Source of the DNA: Candidatus Gastranaerophilales bacterium
GTDB taxonomy: Bacteria > Cyanobacteriota > Vampirovibrionia > Gastranaerophilales > Gastranaerophilaceae
Assembly (NCBI GenBank): GCA_905236055.1
Contig: CAJOOA010000078.1
Coordinates: 1-33,907, forward strand
DNA: 33,907 nucleotides
Reading direction: 5' to 3'
Shown: in pieces, positions 31,119 through 33,907 of the stretch
How the letters are laid out: each line of letters opens with the position of its first letter
How positions within the stretch are numbered: position 1 is the stretch's first letter
Program-made: the position numbers and the translations under genes
Notes under the pieces: generated by a model
What the model was told of the DNA's origin: nothing
Database searches by the model: none
The model's input: only the letters and a program-made list of their open reading frames with translations

Positions 31119-31142
31119 AGTTCTTAACCTTATATTAACCTT

Positions 31143-31178
31143 ACATATATATAAAGTCTTGTTTCCTTGGAAAATTGC
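31143..31178 (-). promoter_or_regulatory. shared promoter-like motif, copy C
   Basis: Minus strand: GCAATTTT (31178-31171), 13 nt, then ACTTTATATATATGT (31157-31143). 24 nt before the 50-aa gene. Confidence 0.7.
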
Positions 31179-31227
31179 TTTTTAAAGAGCATGTGATGTT
31201 ACAAAAGTTAATAATAATCGGAGCTTA

Positions 31228-32037
31228 TTAACAACCGTTCAGCAAAAGTAAACTCGCCCAAATAACAATCATCCCCGACATAACGCCACCTATTGCATAA
31301 TGCCAATCTCCATATTCATGGGAAAGGGGTAACAATGTATCAAATGAAATGTATATCATAATTCCGACAACCGCAGCCATTGAAAGTCCTATGAATACTT
31401 GCGGGAGGAAGAATTGTAAAATAATTAAACCAATTATCGCACCTATAGGTTCCGTAATACCTGTCCAAAAAGAATACCATATAGCCATTCTTTTCTTCCC
31501 TGTAGCATGGTATATCGGTAAAGCAACCGCAATACCTTCCGGAATATTATGCAACGCAATAGCGAGCGCGACCGAAATACCTATTGCCATATCTTGCGAA
31601 GAAACAAGGAAAGTTCCCAATCCTTCTGGAAAATTATGTATGGCAATTGCAATCGCAGTTAATAATCCGGCCCTTTTAATTCTGTGCTGCCTTTGGCAAC
31701 GAGCATCATCTTGTGCACAATCATCAGAAAAATCTTTTTCTTCAACGTGGTCAGGAATAAATTCATCAATCAATTTTGAAATAACAACTCCTGCAATAAA
31801 TCCTGCAAACAACATCCAATGATATTTTATCGGATAATATGTTTTTAAAAGATTTTCGGCAGTAGTAAGTATTTCCGTCAACGAAACGAAAATCATTACA
31901 CCTGCAGAGAACCCTAAGCCAAGTGACAGCACTTTTAAATTATTTTTCCTAACAAAAAACGTTATAAACCCGCCAAGGATTGTGGCTAATCCTGCTAGTG
32001 TTGTCATTAATAGGGCTATTTTCCAATTTTCGAACAA
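31228..32037 (-). CDS. zupT: ZIP family metal transporter (ZupT-like)
   Basis: 269-aa inner-membrane divalent metal importer, mainly for zinc and iron. Eight helices are visible. The conserved histidine-rich ones are AIAIHNFPEGLGTFLVSSQD and IALHNIPEGIAVALPIYHAT, both with the HNxPEG metal-binding motif. FWTGITEPIGAIIG is the third signature. A cytoplasmic loop with acidic and cysteine residues (VEEKDFSDDCAQDDARCQRQ) could bind metal. The start is TTG at 32037, supported by GGAGG 9 nt upstream; no ATG start fits. The gene is preceded by the GT2 gene, 36 nt away, with no clear terminator between. Confidence 0.93.
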   Translation of the reverse strand: MFENWKIALLMTTLAGLATILGGFITFFVRKNNLKVLSLGLGFSAGVMIFVSLTEILTTAENLLKTYYPIKYHWMLFAGFIAGVVISKLIDEFIPDHVEEKDFSDDCAQDDARCQRQHRIKRAGLLTAIAIAIHNFPEGLGTFLVSSQDMAIGISVALAIALHNIPEGIAVALPIYHATGKKRMAIWYSFWTGITEPIGAIIGLIILQFFLPQVFIGLSMAAVVGIMIYISFDTLLPLSHEYGDWHYAIGGVMSGMIVIWASLLLLNGC

Positions 32038-32073
32038 TGTTTATTGCCTCCGGTTATAAGTCTATCACAAAAA

Positions 32074-33591
32074 TTAAAATAAACTGATAACGTTTTGTTC
32101 TTCAAATTTAGGGCATGTATTCCAAGCTAGAGTCGGGATAATATCTCCCGGGGTACGACCCTCAAAATTACATTTGCAAGTACCTTTAACCATATTTGTA
32201 GAACCATCTACAAGAGTTTCAAAATGTCTGCAATTTTGACATATTTTTAAAACCATACCATAATCTTTTAATTTTGCCGACAATTCTCTAAAGGCATCTA
32301 TCATCCTTAGATGATTATTCTTTGTAGTATATCTTTTCCCATTCGGATTTATGAAAGTTATTTTGGCAAGTCCGTCATCAGATATCAATTCCAGTTTGGT
32401 TTGAATTTCGCGAGTTCCGTCAGTAATGATGGCACTTGTAACCATTTTTTCAATATTGTGAACTCTTGTAGTCTTGTCAAAAATATTTCTTATACTTCTG
32501 CAAAGAGGGAAGTTGTATCCTAATCTTGCAATTGAAAGCAGCGGATATGAGAACAAATATAAATATTCTTGAGGATAAAATTTCATTTTCAAAAGTCCGA
32601 CAAAAAACGCAATTAAGAATATTACAAATGTTATAAGTACTGTGGAATAACTGATTGCCGCAGGGAAGTTGTGTGTATGCACAAGCGGTATAAGAAAACC
32701 TATTGTAAACATAAGCCAATTAGGAGCGGCTTGCGATAATAAAAGTTCTCTTGAGATTAATGATTGATTTTGCTGTGCAATTCCGGTAAAAAACATTCCC
32801 AATCTTTTCGAGAGGGATGGGATTCTGAAATCAAACTTCTCTATGCTTTCATACACATTCAAATCTTCAACAACCGCAACTTGCACTTCTTCTTTAGCAA
32901 GTTTTAAAGTATATTCCATCTCGGAAACAATATTCCTGAAATCGAATACTGCTATTTTGTTAAGAAGAGATTTTTTAATAACAAATGAATCCGTTTTCAA
33001 TATATTAGTTAAACCAAGCCGGGTTCTCGGAATTGAAATAAATCTGTTTATAAATTTGGAATAGACCATTTTTATATTCTGGCAGAAGCTGAGTTCACCA
33101 TCGTCAGAAAGATAAGTTACGGTCGGATTAAAGACATCATATTTAGTTAAATAGTAATTTACATTCGTCAAAAAATCGGAATCAATATAATTTTTGGAAT
33201 CAAGAAAAACATACGCATCCAAATTTTCAATATTATACAATTTTTCCGCAATAATGGAATATGCCTGACTCTTACCTATGGGCTCAATATTATTAACGAC
33301 CACAGTATTAACTTTTAAATCGCTTTGGAAAGTAACTTCTGAAATATTTTCACATTTATCGAGAATTGCATATATAGTATAATTTTCTTTCGGATAATTT
33401 TGTGCTTTCAACTGTTTTATCAGGTTTTCCAGCGTGTTTGATTTACCGGTCGAATAAACAACCACACAAATATTTGCATCTTTAGGGGTGTATTTGTCTC
33501 TGATTTTTCTTGAAGAAACCGACAACACACAAGCATATACCACAAAATACAAGGCAAATATCGTTATATATATGTACAAAATTTCAGTCAT
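32074..33591 (-). CDS. GT2-type glycosyltransferase with C-terminal cysteine-rich domain
   Basis: 505-aa membrane-linked glycosyltransferase. One N-terminal helix (IYITIFALYFVVYACVLS) precedes a GT-A domain (residues 35-260): ANICVVVYSTGKSNTLENLI with sugar-nucleotide binding, DAYVFLDSKNYIDSDFLTNV containing the acidic DSxNY in place of DxD, and SEMEYTLKLAKEEV as the catalytic acidic motif. Three C-terminal helices follow (about 295-375). The last 120 residues are a soluble domain with seven cysteines: KICQNCRHFETLVDG, GTCKCNFEGR and WNTCPKFEEQ, resembling a small metal-binding module. This fusion is unusual. GGAGA lies 7 nt before the start. Confidence 0.8.
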   Translation of the reverse strand: MTEILYIYITIFALYFVVYACVLSVSSRKIRDKYTPKDANICVVVYSTGKSNTLENLIKQLKAQNYPKENYTIYAILDKCENISEVTFQSDLKVNTVVVNNIEPIGKSQAYSIIAEKLYNIENLDAYVFLDSKNYIDSDFLTNVNYYLTKYDVFNPTVTYLSDDGELSFCQNIKMVYSKFINRFISIPRTRLGLTNILKTDSFVIKKSLLNKIAVFDFRNIVSEMEYTLKLAKEEVQVAVVEDLNVYESIEKFDFRIPSLSKRLGMFFTGIAQQNQSLISRELLLSQAAPNWLMFTIGFLIPLVHTHNFPAAISYSTVLITFVIFLIAFFVGLLKMKFYPQEYLYLFSYPLLSIARLGYNFPLCRSIRNIFDKTTRVHNIEKMVTSAIITDGTREIQTKLELISDDGLAKITFINPNGKRYTTKNNHLRMIDAFRELSAKLKDYGMVLKICQNCRHFETLVDGSTNMVKGTCKCNFEGRTPGDIIPTLAWNTCPKFEEQNVISLF

Positions 33592-33673
33592 GCTATTCTC
33601 CGATATAAGTTTACCCTAAAAATAAATTTTAAACAATTAATACTTGATTTAAAGATTTGTCTATGATAAGTTG

Positions 33674-33689
33674 AATTAGCTAGCTAATT
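33674..33689. repeat. 16-nt perfect palindrome
   Basis: AATTAGCTAGCTAATT, immediately 5' of the tRNA-like element; possible operator or transcript hairpin. Confidence 0.5.
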
Positions 33690-33692
33690 TGA

Positions 33693-33782
33693 GGGCTGAT
33701 AGCTCAGGTGATTAGAGCACTCTGCCGAGCAAAAGGTGACTAAATGTCACGTTTTTGTGAGAGGCCTGATAAGGGTCAGCCC
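33693..33782 (+). pseudogene. tRNA-Ile-like truncated element
   Basis: A 90-nt segment resembling tRNA-Ile. The 5' part GGGCTGATAGCTCAGGTG... (33693-33718) matches the first 26 nt of the real tRNA-Ile at 24 of 26 positions, including the D arm. CCTGATAAGGGT (33765-33776) matches its anticodon loop and 3' stem. The acceptor 3' strand TCAGCCC (33776-33782) pairs perfectly with GGGCTGA. The T arm is absent, and 46 nt with a strong hairpin (GTGAC TAAAT GTCAC) replaces the usual 5-nt anticodon stem section. It cannot be a normal tRNA. It sits between the GT2 gene and the tRNA-Ile promoter, and may be a degraded duplicate or an element with its own role. Confidence 0.55.
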
Positions 33783-33813
33783 TTGACAATAGGTTTTGAA
33801 AGTTTAATATAAA
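33783..33813 (+). promoter_or_regulatory. promoter of tRNA-Ile
   Basis: A perfect TTGACA (33783-33788) abuts the end of the tRNA-like element. TAATAT (33805-33810, 16-nt spacer) and TATAAA (33808-33813, 19-nt spacer) are candidate -10 boxes. Predicted start lies just before the tRNA at 33822. Confidence 0.6.
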
Positions 33814-33821
33814 TAGTACGT

Positions 33822-33898
<77 letters not shown>

Positions 33899-33907
33899 TT
33901 TAAAAGG

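Noticed and set aside
31349-31822. Open frame of 157 codons opposite the ZIP transporter
   Set aside because: Mirror frame of a conserved transporter; no ribosome site.
33693-33782. A functional tRNA or T-box leader in this segment
   Set aside because: T arm is missing and anticodon stem is interrupted; no T-box consensus is present.

Overview
The window is an AT-rich bacterial chromosome segment carrying mostly housekeeping genes plus several lineage-specific hypothetical genes. A large Bacillus-like SRP RNA, the partial pyruvate:ferredoxin oxidoreductase (an anaerobe's enzyme), an OmpR-type regulator next to rmuC, and several hypothetical proteins with a short S/N-x-F-K/Q-G/A/S tag near the N-terminus suggest a gut member of the non-photosynthetic Cyanobacteria relatives (Vampirovibrionia/Melainabacteria, Gastranaerophilales-like). 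This placement is an inference from gene style; no 16S gene is present.

Layout. Bases 1-1480 hold the 3' end of nifJ, a terminator and a CheR-like methyltransferase. Bases 1500-5100 hold argS (minus), the SRP RNA gene (plus) and metK (minus, with a structured leader). Bases 5070-9130 are a plus-strand operon gcvT-gcvH-gcvPA-nucleoside transporter; the second P-protein subunit, gcvPB, is not in it. Bases 9126-14188 are minus strand: an 88-aa orphan, a degenerate DUF262-like protein coupled to a winged-helix protein, then a tight operon HEAT-repeat protein - queC - DUF366 - SPOR membrane protein. Bases 14282-16783 hold a 67-aa protein, a 492-aa repeat-poor acidic/lysine-rich protein and a GNAT protein. 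Bases 16826-21602 hold a YhcC-like radical SAM protein, proS, two lineage-specific proteins, and rpmI-rplT behind a structured leader. Bases 21633-25873 hold a GH13-like glycosidase, a tagged hypothetical and a lipoprotein. Bases 25998-32037 hold a 746-aa membrane protein, then minus-strand Bax-inhibitor-like gene - rmuC - response regulator, a 50-aa ORF and a ZIP metal transporter. Bases 32074-33907 hold a GT2 glycosyltransferase with a cysteine-rich tail and a tRNA-Ile preceded by an odd tRNA-like element.

The most interesting non-genic signal is a promoter-like bipartite motif (GCAATTTT, 13 nt, ACTTTATATA) found three times with identical internal spacing and 24-26 nt before the start codon. 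It precedes three unrelated small or hypothetical genes (67, 207 and 50 aa), one of which is only 50 codons long. Other items worth attention are the tRNA-Ile-like truncated element, the DUF262-like/winged-helix pair, the DUF366-queC linkage, and a metK leader able to pair with its own Shine-Dalgarno sequence.
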